In this document: piece after piece, positions 1 to 12,217 of the stretch
Layout: every line of letters starts with the position of its first letter
How positions within the stretch are numbered: position 1 is the stretch's first letter
Origin: XN24 sp035514535
GTDB taxonomy: Bacteria; Pseudomonadota; Gammaproteobacteria; Steroidobacterales; XN24
Direction: 5' to 3'
DNA: 64,000 bases
Assembly: GCA_035514535.1 (NCBI GenBank)
Contig: DATKAZ010000017.1
Span: 18,168 to 82,167, forward strand
Made by a program: the position numbers and the translations under genes
The notes under the pieces: generated by a model
Seen by the model: only the letters and a program-made list of their open reading frames with translations
Told to the model about the DNA's origin: nothing
The model's database searches: none

Positions 1-3675
<3,675 letters not shown>

Positions 3676-3679
<4 letters not shown>

Positions 3680-4950
3680 TTGCGGGGCGGCTCCGGCAGC
3701 CTGAAGCCGGCCGCGGAATTACGCAGCTGGGTGGCGAGGTCGGCCAGCTTGCCGATGGACTGCGAGGTCGCCCCCGTCGCGTCCGCCGTCTGCTCGCTGA
3801 CCTCGCGCAACACGTTCATGTTGCGCGTGATGTCGCCCGCGGCGGTGGCCTGGTCGCGGGCCGAGCGCGAGATGTTCTGCACCAGGTTGGCGATCTGGTT
3901 GGAGACGCTCTCGATCTCGTCGAGCGCGGCGCCGGCGTTTTCGGCCAGCAGCGCGCCCCCGACCACGTCCGTGGTGCTGCGCTCCATCGACACCACGGCC
4001 TCGTTGGTGTCCGACTGGATGGTCTTCACCAGCACCTCGATCTGGCGCGTGGCATTGGCGGCGCGCTCGGACAGTCGCTGCACCTCGTCCGCCACGACCG
4101 CGAAGCCGCGGCCCGCCTCGCCGGCCATGGAGGCCTGGATGGAGGCGTTCAGGGCGAGGATGTTGGTCTGCTCGGAGATGTCGTTGATCAGCTCGATGAT
4201 GTTGCCGATCTCCTGCGAGCTCTCGCCGAGGCGCTTGATGCGCTTCGAGGTGTCCTGGATAGTCTCGCGGATGGTGTTCATGCCCTCGATGGTGCGGCGC
4301 ACGGCGGCGCCGCCCTTGTGGGCCACGTCCACCGAGTGGCGTGCCACGTCGGCGGCCCGCTCCGCGTCGCCGGAGACGGCCTCGATGGAGGCCGCCATGC
4401 GGGCGATCGACTCGGTCGCGTCGCTGGCCTGGCGCACCTGGGTGTCGCTGGCGTCGGCCATGTGGGTGGCGGTCGCCTGCGTCTGCTTGGCGGCGGCGTC
4501 CACCTTGATGGCGGACTCGTTCATGGTCGCGACCAGGCCGCGTAGCGCCTCGATGGCGTAATTGATGGAATCGGCGATCGCCCCGGTGATGTCCTCGGTG
4601 ACCGTCGCCTGCACGGTGAGGTCGCCGTCCGCGAGGCTGCCGAGCTCGTCGAGCAGGCGCAGGATCGCCTGCTGGTTGCGCTCGTTCTGCCGCGCGTGCT
4701 CCGTGGCGCGCTGCCGCGCCTCCTCGCCGCGCCACAGGGAGGCGATCAGCACCACCGCGAGCACCAGCGCCGACAGCGCCAGCCACAGGGGCAGGGCCGC
4801 GCCGGAGAACAGCGCGCTGTCCGGCGGCAGGCTTCGCCAGGACAACAGCGCCGTCAACAGGATGACCAGCACCAGGATCACTCCCAGTACCGGCAGCAGG
4901 GCCGCGCCCCTCGAGTGCTGTCTCATATGCGATTCCATTATCTCAGCCAT
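3676..4950 (-). CDS. pilJ: PilJ-like methyl-accepting chemotaxis protein with minimal periplasmic part
   Basis: Chemoreceptor of the type IV pilus chemosensory array, coupled through PilI to ChpA. From the start at 4950 it is 424 residues. Order of parts: two membrane segments near the N-terminus (around GAALLPVLGVILVLVILLTA and LPLWLALSALVLAVVLIASL) separated by only about 15-20 residues, a HAMP-like stretch, then a full signalling domain with the conserved hairpin tip (IIELINDISEQTNILALNAS). Family PilJ proteins are around 680 residues with a large periplasmic sensor, so the ligand-binding part is missing here. The ATG at 4950 overlaps the pilI stop by 8 bp; in-frame ATGs at 4938 and 4926 are alternatives, and none has an ideal ribosome-binding site. 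The stop overlaps the chpA start. Confidence 0.88.
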
Positions 4951-5506
4951 CCTCGGCCGCCCGCAGGAACGTCGAGCTCTCGCCCAGCGCCGCGAGACTG
5001 AATACCGGCCAGTTCGTGTCGCCCTGCACGAATGCACCGGCGAGAAAGCGACGGCAGCGCAGCGCCGTCTCCTCCGGCGCGTCGCCGCGCGCCGCCTCCG
5101 CAAAGCGCCGGAAGCCGAGCACCTCGTCGACCAGCAGGCCGGCGCCCAGCTCGCGGTGGTTGATCACCAGCACGCGGCTGTCCCGACCGAGGCGCGTCGC
5201 GCCGCCGCCGAGAAAGGCCTTGAGGTCGATCACCGTCAACAGCTGGCCGCGGATGCTGATCAGCCCCGCGACCCAGTCCTTCGCCCCCGGCACCCGCGCC
5301 AGCGCGGCCGGGCAGGCTACGATTTCCCGCACCTCGTCGCGCGGCGCCAGGAAGCGCTCGTCGCCGAGCCGGAAGCCGATCCCCACCCAGTCGCGCGTTT
5401 CGGGCGCCTCGCCCTGCTCGCCGGCCACCCGCCAGGCGCGCTGCTCCATCTCGCGCAGCAGCGCGAAGGGCTGCTCGCGCAGCGCGGCCAGCGGCGACTC
5501 AGTCAT
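4943..5506 (-). CDS. pilI: PilI, CheW-like adaptor
   Basis: A 187-residue CheW-domain protein that couples the PilJ receptor to the ChpA kinase. The CheW fold is recognisable from GIGFRLGDERFLAPRDEVRE through the VPGAKDWVAGLISIRGQLLT segment to LGAGLLVDEVLGFRR. It lies between pilH and pilJ and overlaps both by 8 bp (pilH stop at 5499, pilJ start at 4950), so the operon is very likely translationally coupled. Position and size match PilI of Pseudomonas. Confidence 0.9.
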   Translation of the reverse strand: MTESPLAALREQPFALLREMEQRAWRVAGEQGEAPETRDWVGIGFRLGDERFLAPRDEVREIVACPAALARVPGAKDWVAGLISIRGQLLTVIDLKAFLGGGATRLGRDSRVLVINHRELGAGLLVDEVLGFRRFAEAARGDAPEETALRCRRFLAGAFVQGDTNWPVFSLAALGESSTFLRAAEDG

Positions 5507-5870
5507 GATCGCCCAGCGCGGCGCGAACCTTGTCGACCAGCTGCGCTTCCGTGACCGGCTTGACGAGGTAGTCCACCGCGCCCTGGCGCATGCCCCAGAT
5601 CTTGTCCGTCTCGAGGCCCTTGGTGGTGACCATGAGCACCGGGATCGACGCCGTCTGCGGATCGCGCGCCAGTTCGCGCGTCGCCTGGAAGCCGTTCATG
5701 CCCGGCATGACGACGTCCATGAGGATCAGGTTGGGCCTGAGCTCGCGCGCCTTGTCGATGCCTTCGCGGCCGTCCGCGGCCGCGACCGTTTCGAAACCGT
5801 GCTTCTCGAGGTAGCCGCTCAGGACATGCACCTCGGTCGGGGAGTCGTCGACGATCAGTACCAGCGGCAT
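5499..5870 (-). CDS. pilH: PilH response regulator
   Basis: A 123-residue stand-alone receiver domain. Acidic pocket Asp8-Asp9, phospho-acceptor Asp52 (in LILMDVVMPG), the conserved Thr pair near 82-83 and Lys104 (YLVKPVT) are all present, so it should be phosphorylated by ChpA. The tail GMRQGAVDYLVKP closely matches Pseudomonas PilH. In that system PilH opposes PilG, promoting pilus retraction or acting as a phosphate sink. It is the second gene of the pilGHIJ-chpA operon and overlaps pilI by 8 bp. Confidence 0.93.
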   Translation of the reverse strand: MPLVLIVDDSPTEVHVLSGYLEKHGFETVAAADGREGIDKARELRPNLILMDVVMPGMNGFQATRELARDPQTASIPVLMVTTKGLETDKIWGMRQGAVDYLVKPVTEAQLVDKVRAALGDHD

Positions 5871-5902
5871 GCGTTCTCCTCCGGCCGCGCGCGCTCGCGC
5901 GG

Positions 5903-6301
5903 TCAGGCCTTGACGTGCGTCTCGATGGCGGACAGCAACTCGTCGCGGGTGAACGGTTTCGTCAGGTACTGCTCGGAACCGACGATCCTGCCGCGGGCCC
6001 GGTCGAACAGGCCGTCCTTGCTCGACAACATGATCACCGGCGTCGACTTGAATACCTTGTTGTGCTTGATCAGCGCGCAGGTCTGGTAGCCGTCGAGGCG
6101 CGGCATCATGATGTCCACGAAAATGATGTCCGGATGATGATCGGCGATCTTGGAAAGGGCGTCGAAGCCGTCAACCGCAGTGTAGACCTCGCAGCCTTCC
6201 TTGCTGAGCAGTGTCTCCGCCGTTCGACGGATGGTTTTGCTGTCGTCGACGACCAGCACCTTGAGTCCGTTCAGGCTGCGCGACCCGTCTCCGTCCACCA
6301 T
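5903..6301 (-). CDS. pilG: PilG response regulator
   Basis: First gene of the chemosensory operon, a 132-residue receiver domain. The core LKVLVVDDSKTIRRTAETLL, the phospho-acceptor in IIFVDIMMPRLDGYQTC, and the YLTKPF lysine are nearly identical to Pseudomonas PilG, which stimulates pilus extension and cAMP production. The open frame continues upstream to 6436, but the ATG at 6301 is chosen because a GGAG sits 6 nt before it and the resulting N-terminus matches family length. It is divergent from gshB across a ~150-bp gap. Confidence 0.93.
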   Translation of the reverse strand: MVDGDGSRSLNGLKVLVVDDSKTIRRTAETLLSKEGCEVYTAVDGFDALSKIADHHPDIIFVDIMMPRLDGYQTCALIKHNKVFKSTPVIMLSSKDGLFDRARGRIVGSEQYLTKPFTRDELLSAIETHVKA

Positions 6302-6453
6302 CGTTCTCCACTTGAAGTCCGCCACGCACGGGCTTGTTTTCATTCCGGACACAGGCGGGCGTTTTAACATATCGGCGGCACCCCCGCCATGCACTGCGTC
6401 CCGTTGCGCTTGATATAGTTGCCACCAGCCGAACATGAGCCTGGAGACTGCCC

Positions 6454-7419
6454 GTGAACGAGTCCCGTATCCGTCTCGGGGTGGTGATGGATCCCATCGA
6501 CCGGATCAAACCGGTCAAGGACACCACCCTCGCGATGCTCCTCGAGGCGCAGCGGCGCGGCTATGCGCTGGAATACCTGACCCAGGCAGACTTGTGGGTG
6601 CTGGAGGGCCGCCTCGGGGTGCGCCTCCGCGCCCTGGCGGTGGTGGACGACCCGGAGCGCTGGTTCGAGCTCGGCCCGGTGCGAGAGGCGGACGCCGGCG
6701 AGCTGGACGTGATCCTGATGCGCAAGGATCCGCCCTTCGACATGGAGTACATCTACACGACCTTCCTGCTGGAGCGGGCCGAGGCCGCCGGCGTGCTGGT
6801 GGTCAACAAGCCCCGCGCGCTGCGCGACGTCAGCGAGAAAGCCTACACCATGTGGTTCCCGGAGTTCACGCCCGCGACCCTGGTGACCCGCTCCATGCAG
6901 GATATGCGCCGCTTCGTCGAGCGCTACGGCGCGGCCGTGGTCAAGCCGCTCGACGGCATGGGGGGCCGCTCGATCTTCGTGCTGCGGCCCGGCGATCCGA
7001 ACAGCGGCGTGATCCTCGAGACCATCACGGAGCACGACCGGCGCTTCGCCATGATCCAGTGCTACGTGCCGGAGATCGTCGCCGGCGGCGACCGGCGCAT
7101 CCTGGTGATCGACGGCGAGCCTTACGAGCACGTGCTCGCCCGCATCCCCGCCGAGGGCGAGAACCGCGGCAACCTCGCGGCCGGGGCGCGCGGCGAGGGC
7201 CGCGACCTGACGGCGCGGGAGCGCGAGATCTGCGCCCGCGTCGGGCCGGTGCTGCGCGAGCAGGGCATCCTGTTCGCGGGCCTCGACGTCATCGGCGACC
7301 AACTCACCGAGATCAACGTCACCAGCCCGACGGGCGTGCGCGAGCTGGACAAGATCTACCGCGACAACATCTGTGCCCCGCTGTTCGACGCCATCGAGCG
7401 CCGGCTGGAGCGGGCTTGA
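6454..7419 (+). CDS. gshB: Glutathione synthetase
   Basis: ATP-dependent ligase joining gamma-glutamylcysteine and glycine, the second step of glutathione synthesis, in the cytoplasm. It is 321 residues, normal length. The ATP-grasp features are visible: MRKDPPFDMEYIYTTFLLE in the N-terminal domain, VVKPLDGMGGRSIF, and the metal-binding C-terminal segment GLDVIGDQLTEINVTSPTG. It begins with GTG. Its place directly beside pilG is conserved in Pseudomonas. The TGA stop overlaps the TTG start of the next gene. Confidence 0.96.
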   Translation: MNESRIRLGVVMDPIDRIKPVKDTTLAMLLEAQRRGYALEYLTQADLWVLEGRLGVRLRALAVVDDPERWFELGPVREADAGELDVILMRKDPPFDMEYIYTTFLLERAEAAGVLVVNKPRALRDVSEKAYTMWFPEFTPATLVTRSMQDMRRFVERYGAAVVKPLDGMGGRSIFVLRPGDPNSGVILETITEHDRRFAMIQCYVPEIVAGGDRRILVIDGEPYEHVLARIPAEGENRGNLAAGARGEGRDLTAREREICARVGPVLREQGILFAGLDVIGDQLTEINVTSPTGVRELDKIYRDNICAPLFDAIERRLERA

Positions 7420-8477
7420 GCCCAGCGACCGCGTCCCGTGCGGCGGCGCGCGCCGCCGTCCTGCTGCTCGCCGCGCTGCTGCTGGTGGGCTGCGGGCGCG
7501 GCGACGAGGAAGTCCGCCATCGCTTCATGGCGATGGGCACGCTCGTCGACGTCACCACCTGGGGCGTGCCGCGGACCGAGGCGGAGGAAGGCGCCCGTGA
7601 GGTCGAGGCGCTGTTCCTCGCGCTGCACCGGGAGTGGGACCCGTGGGGCGACGGCGCGCTCGGGCGCGTCAACCAGGCGCTGGCCGCGGGCGAGGACGCG
7701 GCCCCGGATGAAGACCTCGGCGCACTGCTCGCCGAGGCAGCCGCGCTCAGCGCCGCCAGCGACGGCCTGTTCGAGCCCGCGATCGCCACATTGGTGAAAT
7801 TGTGGGGCTTCTCCCGCGAGGAGACCCTACCCGAGGCGCCGCCGCCGGCCGACGAGATCGCGGCGCGCCTCGCGGGCACGCGCCCGCTGGCCGCGCTCGT
7901 CGGCCCCGGGGGGCGCGTCAGCGGCCCCCCCGGGGCGCAGATCGACCTGGGGGGCTTCCTCAAGGGCGTGGCGGTCGACCGGGGCATCGAGCTTTTGCGG
8001 GCGCGCGGCGTGGATCACGCCATCGTCAATGCCGGCGGCGACCTGCGCGCCATCGGGCGACGCGGCGAGCGGCCGTGGCGCATCGGCATCCGCGCGGCGC
8101 GCGAGCAGTCGATCCTGGCGGCGCTGGAGGTCGAGGGCGACGAGGCGGTCTTCACCTCGGGCGACTACGAGCGCTACTTCGTACACGATGGGCGGCACTA
8201 CCACCATGTCCTCGACCCGCGCAGCGGCTACCCGACGGCGGGCATCGTCTCGGCCACGGTGGTGCACCGCAACGCGGGTCTTGCCGATGCCGCCGCCACC
8301 GCGCTGATGGTGGCCGGCCCGGACGACTGGCCGGCGACGGCCCGCGCGCTCGGCGTCGACAGCGTGATGATCGTGCACGAGGACGGCCGGATCGAGCTCA
8401 CCGGGGCGCTGCGCCCGCGCATCCGGTTCCGCGACGAGGCACAGGAGCGCGGGGCGAGCGTGCGGCCGCTGCCGTGA
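7416..8477 (+). CDS. apbE: ApbE-family FAD:protein FMN transferase (lipoprotein)
   Basis: Transfers FMN from FAD onto a Thr of a target flavoprotein, acting on the periplasmic side of the membrane. The N-terminus is a lipoprotein signal ending in LLVGC, so the protein is probably membrane-anchored. Family landmarks are present: RFMAMGTLVDVTTW, IDLGGFLKGVAVDRG, VNAGGDLRAIG and HHVLDPRSGYP. The only start fitting the signal peptide is TTG at 7416, which overlaps the gshB stop by 4 bp. The next gene starts with GTG overlapping this stop. No RnfG/NqrC-type FMN target is encoded in the window, so the substrate is unknown. Length 353 residues. Confidence 0.92.
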   Translation: MSPATASRAAARAAVLLLAALLLVGCGRGDEEVRHRFMAMGTLVDVTTWGVPRTEAEEGAREVEALFLALHREWDPWGDGALGRVNQALAAGEDAAPDEDLGALLAEAAALSAASDGLFEPAIATLVKLWGFSREETLPEAPPPADEIAARLAGTRPLAALVGPGGRVSGPPGAQIDLGGFLKGVAVDRGIELLRARGVDHAIVNAGGDLRAIGRRGERPWRIGIRAAREQSILAALEVEGDEAVFTSGDYERYFVHDGRHYHHVLDPRSGYPTAGIVSATVVHRNAGLADAAATALMVAGPDDWPATARALGVDSVMIVHEDGRIELTGALRPRIRFRDEAQERGASVRPLP

Positions 8478-8842
8478 ACATCGTGCGCCCCGCAGACGCG
8501 GTCGTGGTCGGTGTGGCGGCGCTGCTCGTCGGCGCCGCCTGGGCGTCGCTGTGGGGCGGCGGCGGGCCGGGCGAATTCGCGCAGGTCTCGGCCCCCGGCG
8601 CGCCGCCGCGCCAGGTGGCGCTGGCGCGCGATGCGACGCTGGAGGTGGGCGGGCGCCTCGGGCCCAGCCGGCTGGAGGTCCGCGCGGGGCGCGTGCGGTT
8701 CATCGACTCGCCCTGCGTGGGTCGGCTGTGCGTGCATACCGGCTGGCTGTCGCGCAGCGGCCAGGTCGCAGCCTGCCTGCCCAACGGTATCGTCGTCGAG
8801 GTCACGGGCGGGGAGCGCGAGTTCGATGCGGTCACCTTCTGA
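8474..8842 (+). CDS. NusG domain II-containing small membrane-anchored protein
   Basis: A 122-residue protein with one N-terminal membrane segment (ADAVVVGVAALLVGAAWASL) and a compact beta-rich domain resembling the NusG_II family. The conserved cysteine/histidine core is SPCVGRLCVHTGW followed by a further Cys in GQVAACLPNG. The family's function is not established. Such proteins are commonly found beside an ApbE and a Gx-type transporter, as here. The GTG start overlaps the apbE stop by 4 bp and its 3' end overlaps the next gene by 17 bp, so the three are probably co-translated. A role in redox or membrane electron transfer is only inference from ApbE. Confidence 0.8.
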   Translation: MNIVRPADAVVVGVAALLVGAAWASLWGGGGPGEFAQVSAPGAPPRQVALARDATLEVGGRLGPSRLEVRAGRVRFIDSPCVGRLCVHTGWLSRSGQVAACLPNGIVVEVTGGEREFDAVTF

Positions 8843-9359
8843 GGCGCTCGGCCGCGACGACCGTCTCATCGCCGGGTTCGCGGCCCTCGCGATCGCCATC
8901 CACATCCTGGAAGCGGCATTCCCGAGCCCGCTGCCCGGCGTCAAGCCGGGGCTCGCGAACGTCATCACGGTCATCGTGCTGTTGCGCTACGGCTGGTACA
9001 CGGCCGCCTGGGTGGCGGCGCTGCGCGTGCTCGCGGGCAGCCTGCTGGTCGGCACCTTTCTCAGCCCCACCTTCATCATGAGCGCCAGCGGCGCGGTCGC
9101 CGCACTGGCCGTGCTGTGGCTCGCCCAGGCCGGCGCCGGGCGCTGGCTCGGCCCGCTCGGCTACAGCGTCTGCGCCGCGCTCGCCCACATGGGAACGCAG
9201 CTGCTGGTCGCCTGGCAGCTGTTCATCCCCCACCCGGCGCTGCTGAAGCTGGCGCCGTTCCTGCTGACCGCGGCGCTGGTGTTCGGTATCGTGAGCGGCG
9301 TGATCGCTGCATTCGTGCTGAGCAAGCTCGAGTCCGAGCCCGGAGCGGCGCGGCCATGA
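8826..9359 (+). CDS. Gx transporter family protein (Hpre_diP_synt_I-like membrane protein)
   Basis: A 177-residue multi-spanning membrane protein of the family once annotated as heptaprenyl diphosphate synthase component I. The characteristic N-terminal signature is seen in AFPSPLPGVKPGLANVITVI, followed by about five hydrophobic helices. It resembles small substrate-binding (ECF S-like) membrane proteins; the actual substrate is unknown. The ATG at 8826 overlaps the NusG-II gene by 17 bp, and the stop overlaps the tonB-like start by 4 bp. Confidence 0.8.
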   Translation: MRSPSEALGRDDRLIAGFAALAIAIHILEAAFPSPLPGVKPGLANVITVIVLLRYGWYTAAWVAALRVLAGSLLVGTFLSPTFIMSASGAVAALAVLWLAQAGAGRWLGPLGYSVCAALAHMGTQLLVAWQLFIPHPALLKLAPFLLTAALVFGIVSGVIAAFVLSKLESEPGAARP

Positions 9360-10204
9360 GCGCCGCGGCGGGCAGCACCGCGGCCGGCGAGCGCCTCGGC
9401 TGGGCGCTGTTCATCGCCACCGCCGCGCACGGCCTGCTGATTCTCGGCCTCGGCTTCGCGCCGCAGCAGCAGGACGGACCGCAGGAGGTGCCCACCCTCG
9501 AGGTGACGCTGCTGGACGACCCGGTGCCGGACCAGCCGGCACCGGACGAAGCGCAATACCTCGCCCAGGCGAGCCAGGAGGGCACCGGCAACATCGACGA
9601 ACAGGTGCGGCCGGAGTTTTTCGACGACCCGCCGGCGCCGCAGGAGGCGGAGTCGGCGGAGCACGGCCTGGACGCCGAGTTCGTGCCGGCCGCGCCCGAG
9701 GAGGAGGCGGCCGAGCGCGTGACGTCGTGGGCCGGGGCGATGCAGGCCGACATAGCACCCCGGCCGGCGGAAGACGGGGCGCGGCCCGCCGCCGTGCAGC
9801 CCGAGGGCGGCGTGACGCGCGTGACGGCAAGCGGCGAGCGTGAATTGTTCATATCGGTCAACGCCCGCGAGAGCGTCTTCGCGGAATACCTGGCGGCGTG
9901 GAAGGCCCGTATGGAACGCCTCGGGACGCTCAACTATCCCACCGTGGCGCGCACCCGCGGCGGCAACCCGGTGCTGGAGGTGGCCGTCGCGGCGGACGGG
10001 CGGCTGCGCGAGGTACGCGTCATCCGCAGTTCCGGCCACGGCGCGCTGGACCAGGCCGCGATCGACCTCGTGCGCCTCGCCAGCCCCTACGACCCCTTCC
10101 CGGCCGGGGTGCGCGCGCAATACGACGTGCTGCGCTTCGCCTACGAATGGCGCTTCATCGAGGGGCGCGCCTCCCCCGGCCGGCTGCGTGCGTCACCGGA
10201 CTGA
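9356..10204 (+). CDS. tonB: TonB-family energy transducer
   Basis: Inner-membrane protein that transmits proton-motive energy to the outer membrane. It is 282 residues: an N-terminal membrane anchor (LGWALFIATAAHGLLILGLG), an acidic Pro/Glu-rich periplasmic linker, and a C-terminal TonB fold (NPVLEVAVAADGRLREVRV then SGHGALDQAAIDLVRLA, YEWRF). In Pseudomonas the gene at this place, tonB3, is needed for twitching motility and pilus assembly, so a link to the neighbouring pil genes is plausible. No ExbB/ExbD genes are in the window. Start overlaps the preceding stop by 4 bp. Confidence 0.88.
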   Translation: MSAAAGSTAAGERLGWALFIATAAHGLLILGLGFAPQQQDGPQEVPTLEVTLLDDPVPDQPAPDEAQYLAQASQEGTGNIDEQVRPEFFDDPPAPQEAESAEHGLDAEFVPAAPEEEAAERVTSWAGAMQADIAPRPAEDGARPAAVQPEGGVTRVTASGERELFISVNARESVFAEYLAAWKARMERLGTLNYPTVARTRGGNPVLEVAVAADGRLREVRVIRSSGHGALDQAAIDLVRLASPYDPFPAGVRAQYDVLRFAYEWRFIEGRASPGRLRASPD

Positions 10205-10252
10205 GGCCGGCGGCAACTTGCCGCCTCCACGACGCGGGCGGATACTAGTGGC

Positions 10253-10819
10253 ATGAGTGACGGACCCTATTTGACAGGCCAGTTCCTGATCGCCATGCCG
10301 GCGATGGCGGATCCCAATTTCGATCGCACCGTCACCTACATCTGCGAACACAACGACGACGGCGCGCTCGGCATCATCGTCAATCGGCCGACGTCGCTGT
10401 TGCTGGGCGAGATTTTCGGCCAGATGGACCTGCAGATCACCGACCCGACGCTCGCGGCGCAGCCGGTGCTGCAGGGCGGCCCGGTGCAGCCGGAGCGCGG
10501 TTTCGTTATCCACGATCCCGGCGGCCACGGCTTCAACTCATCGCTGACCGCGCCGGACGGCCTCATGGTCACGACCTCGCGCGACATCCTGGTCGCGCTC
10601 GCCGAGGGCCACGGCCCGCCGCGGGCGGTCATCGCGCTCGGCTACGCGGGCTGGGGCGCCGGCCAGCTCGAGGTGGAAATGTCCGCCAATGCCTGGCTGA
10701 CCGTGCCCGCGTCCGCGGACATCATCTTTTCGGTGCCGTTCGAGCGCCGCTGGGAATCCGCGGCGGCGCTGCTCGGCGTCAGCATCGCGTCGCTGTCCCC
10801 CGAGGCGGGCCACGCCTGA
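10253..10819 (+). CDS. yqgE: YqgE/AlgH family protein
   Basis: A 188-residue member of the UPF0301 family, with the signature TGQFLIAMPAMADPNFDRTV at the start and LQGGPVQPERGFVIHD in the middle. The biochemical function is not known; in Pseudomonas it was named AlgH for an effect on alginate. It is followed after 2 nt by ruvX, the usual partner of this gene in Gammaproteobacteria. Confidence 0.93.
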   Translation: MSDGPYLTGQFLIAMPAMADPNFDRTVTYICEHNDDGALGIIVNRPTSLLLGEIFGQMDLQITDPTLAAQPVLQGGPVQPERGFVIHDPGGHGFNSSLTAPDGLMVTTSRDILVALAEGHGPPRAVIALGYAGWGAGQLEVEMSANAWLTVPASADIIFSVPFERRWESAAALLGVSIASLSPEAGHA

Positions 10820-10821
10820 GC

Positions 10822-11256
10822 ATGGCGCCCGGCGGGGAAACCCTGCTGGCCTTCGACTACGGCCGGCGTCGCATCGGCGTCGCCATCGGCAACACCCTGA
10901 ACCGCGATGCGCGCGCCCTGCTGACTCTGGACGCGGGCGAATCCGGGCCCGACTGGACGCGGATCGCGAGCCTGCTGGACGAATGGCGGCCCGCCCGGCT
11001 GGTCGTCGGCGTCCCGTATAATGGCGGCGCTTCCGGCGAGGCGATCGCGGCGGAGGCGCAGCGCTTCGCGCGCCGCCTGCGCGGCCGCTTCGGCCTGCCG
11101 GTCGAGACGATAGACGAGCACTTGAGCTCCGCCGCGGCACAGGACGGGCTCAGGGTGGAGCGCCGCGCGCGACGACGCGGGCCGATCGCGAAGAAGGACA
11201 TCGACAGCGCGGCCGCGGCCGTGATCCTGCAAGACTGGCTGGACAACCACACCTGA
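10822..11256 (+). CDS. ruvX: RuvX/YqgF pre-16S rRNA nuclease
   Basis: RNase H-fold nuclease implicated in 5' maturation of pre-16S rRNA; the old name is putative Holliday junction resolvase. It is 144 residues with LLAFDYGRRRIGVAIGN (catalytic Asp), VVGVPYNGG, ETIDEHLSS and the C-terminal KKDIDSAAAAVILQDWL. It sits between yqgE (2-nt gap) and pyrB (7-nt gap). The order is conserved with Pseudomonas except that pyrR is missing between ruvX and pyrB. Confidence 0.93.
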   Translation: MAPGGETLLAFDYGRRRIGVAIGNTLNRDARALLTLDAGESGPDWTRIASLLDEWRPARLVVGVPYNGGASGEAIAAEAQRFARRLRGRFGLPVETIDEHLSSAAAQDGLRVERRARRRGPIAKKDIDSAAAAVILQDWLDNHT

Positions 11257-11263
11257 GGATCCC

Positions 11264-12217
11264 ATGGCATCCCAGTTCGACGCGCGGGGCAGGCTCCGCC
11301 ACCTGATCACCCTCGAGGACCTGTCGCGCGCGCAACTCGTCGAGCTGCTGGACCGGGCCGAGAGCTTCCTCACGCCGCCGGGCGCGTATCCGGCGCGCAA
11401 CGACGCCCTCGCGGGACGCACCGTCGCCAACCTGTTCTTCGAGCCCAGCACGCGCACGCGGGCCTCCTTCGAGCTGGCCGCGCGGCGCCTCGGCGCCGAC
11501 GTGCTCAGCCTCGACGTCAGCATGTCCTCGCGCGCCAAGGGCGAGAGCCTGCTCGATACGATCTACACGCTGCAGGCCATGCAGGTAGACGTGTTCGTCA
11601 TCCGCGACGCGCAATCCGGCGTGCCCGCATTCATCTGCGAGCACGTCGCCCCGCACGTCGCGGTCCTCAACGCGGGCGAATCGCATCTCAACCATCCCAC
11701 CCAGGGGCTGCTCGACGTGCTCACGATGCGGCTGCACAAGGGCGACGTCGCGGACCTCGTCGTGACCATTGCCGGCGATATCCAGCACTCGCGCGTCGCC
11801 CGCTCGGCATACCACGCCCTTGCGACGCTCGGCGTCGGCGAGCTGCGCCTGGTCGCGCCGCCCGCGCTCGCCCCCGACCCCGACGAATTCGCCGGCGCGC
11901 GGCTGCTCGACAATATCGAGGCGGGCGTCGCCGGTGCCGACGTCGTGATGTGCCTGCGCATCCAGCGCGAGCGCATGGAAGTCAGCCGCAATCCCGACGC
12001 GGCGGACTTCCACCGCGAGTTCGGCCTCACACCGGAGCGCCTCGCCCTCGCCAGGCCGGACGCAATCGTCATGCACCCCGGGCCGATGAACCGCGACGTG
12101 GAGATCGCGGCGAGCGTCGCCGACGGGCCGCAGGCCGTGATCGCGGAGCAGGTCACCAACGGCGTCGCCGTGCGCATGGCGGTGATGCAGACCGTCATGG
12201 CAACCATTCATGGCTGA
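11264..12217 (+). CDS. pyrB: Aspartate carbamoyltransferase catalytic subunit
   Basis: Condenses carbamoyl phosphate with aspartate, the first committed step of pyrimidine synthesis. It is 317 residues. Carbamoyl-phosphate site FFEPSTRTRASFE, SSRAKGESLLDT, the HPTQGLLD motif and the late MHPGPMNRDVEI motif are intact. No pyrI regulatory gene, no pyrR and no dihydroorotase (pyrC or the inactive pyrC') follows; instead a PyrK-like gene overlaps its end by 8 bp. It may therefore function without a dedicated regulatory partner, or the partner is elsewhere. Confidence 0.96.
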   Translation: MASQFDARGRLRHLITLEDLSRAQLVELLDRAESFLTPPGAYPARNDALAGRTVANLFFEPSTRTRASFELAARRLGADVLSLDVSMSSRAKGESLLDTIYTLQAMQVDVFVIRDAQSGVPAFICEHVAPHVAVLNAGESHLNHPTQGLLDVLTMRLHKGDVADLVVTIAGDIQHSRVARSAYHALATLGVGELRLVAPPALAPDPDEFAGARLLDNIEAGVAGADVVMCLRIQRERMEVSRNPDAADFHREFGLTPERLALARPDAIVMHPGPMNRDVEIAASVADGPQAVIAEQVTNGVAVRMAVMQTVMATIHG

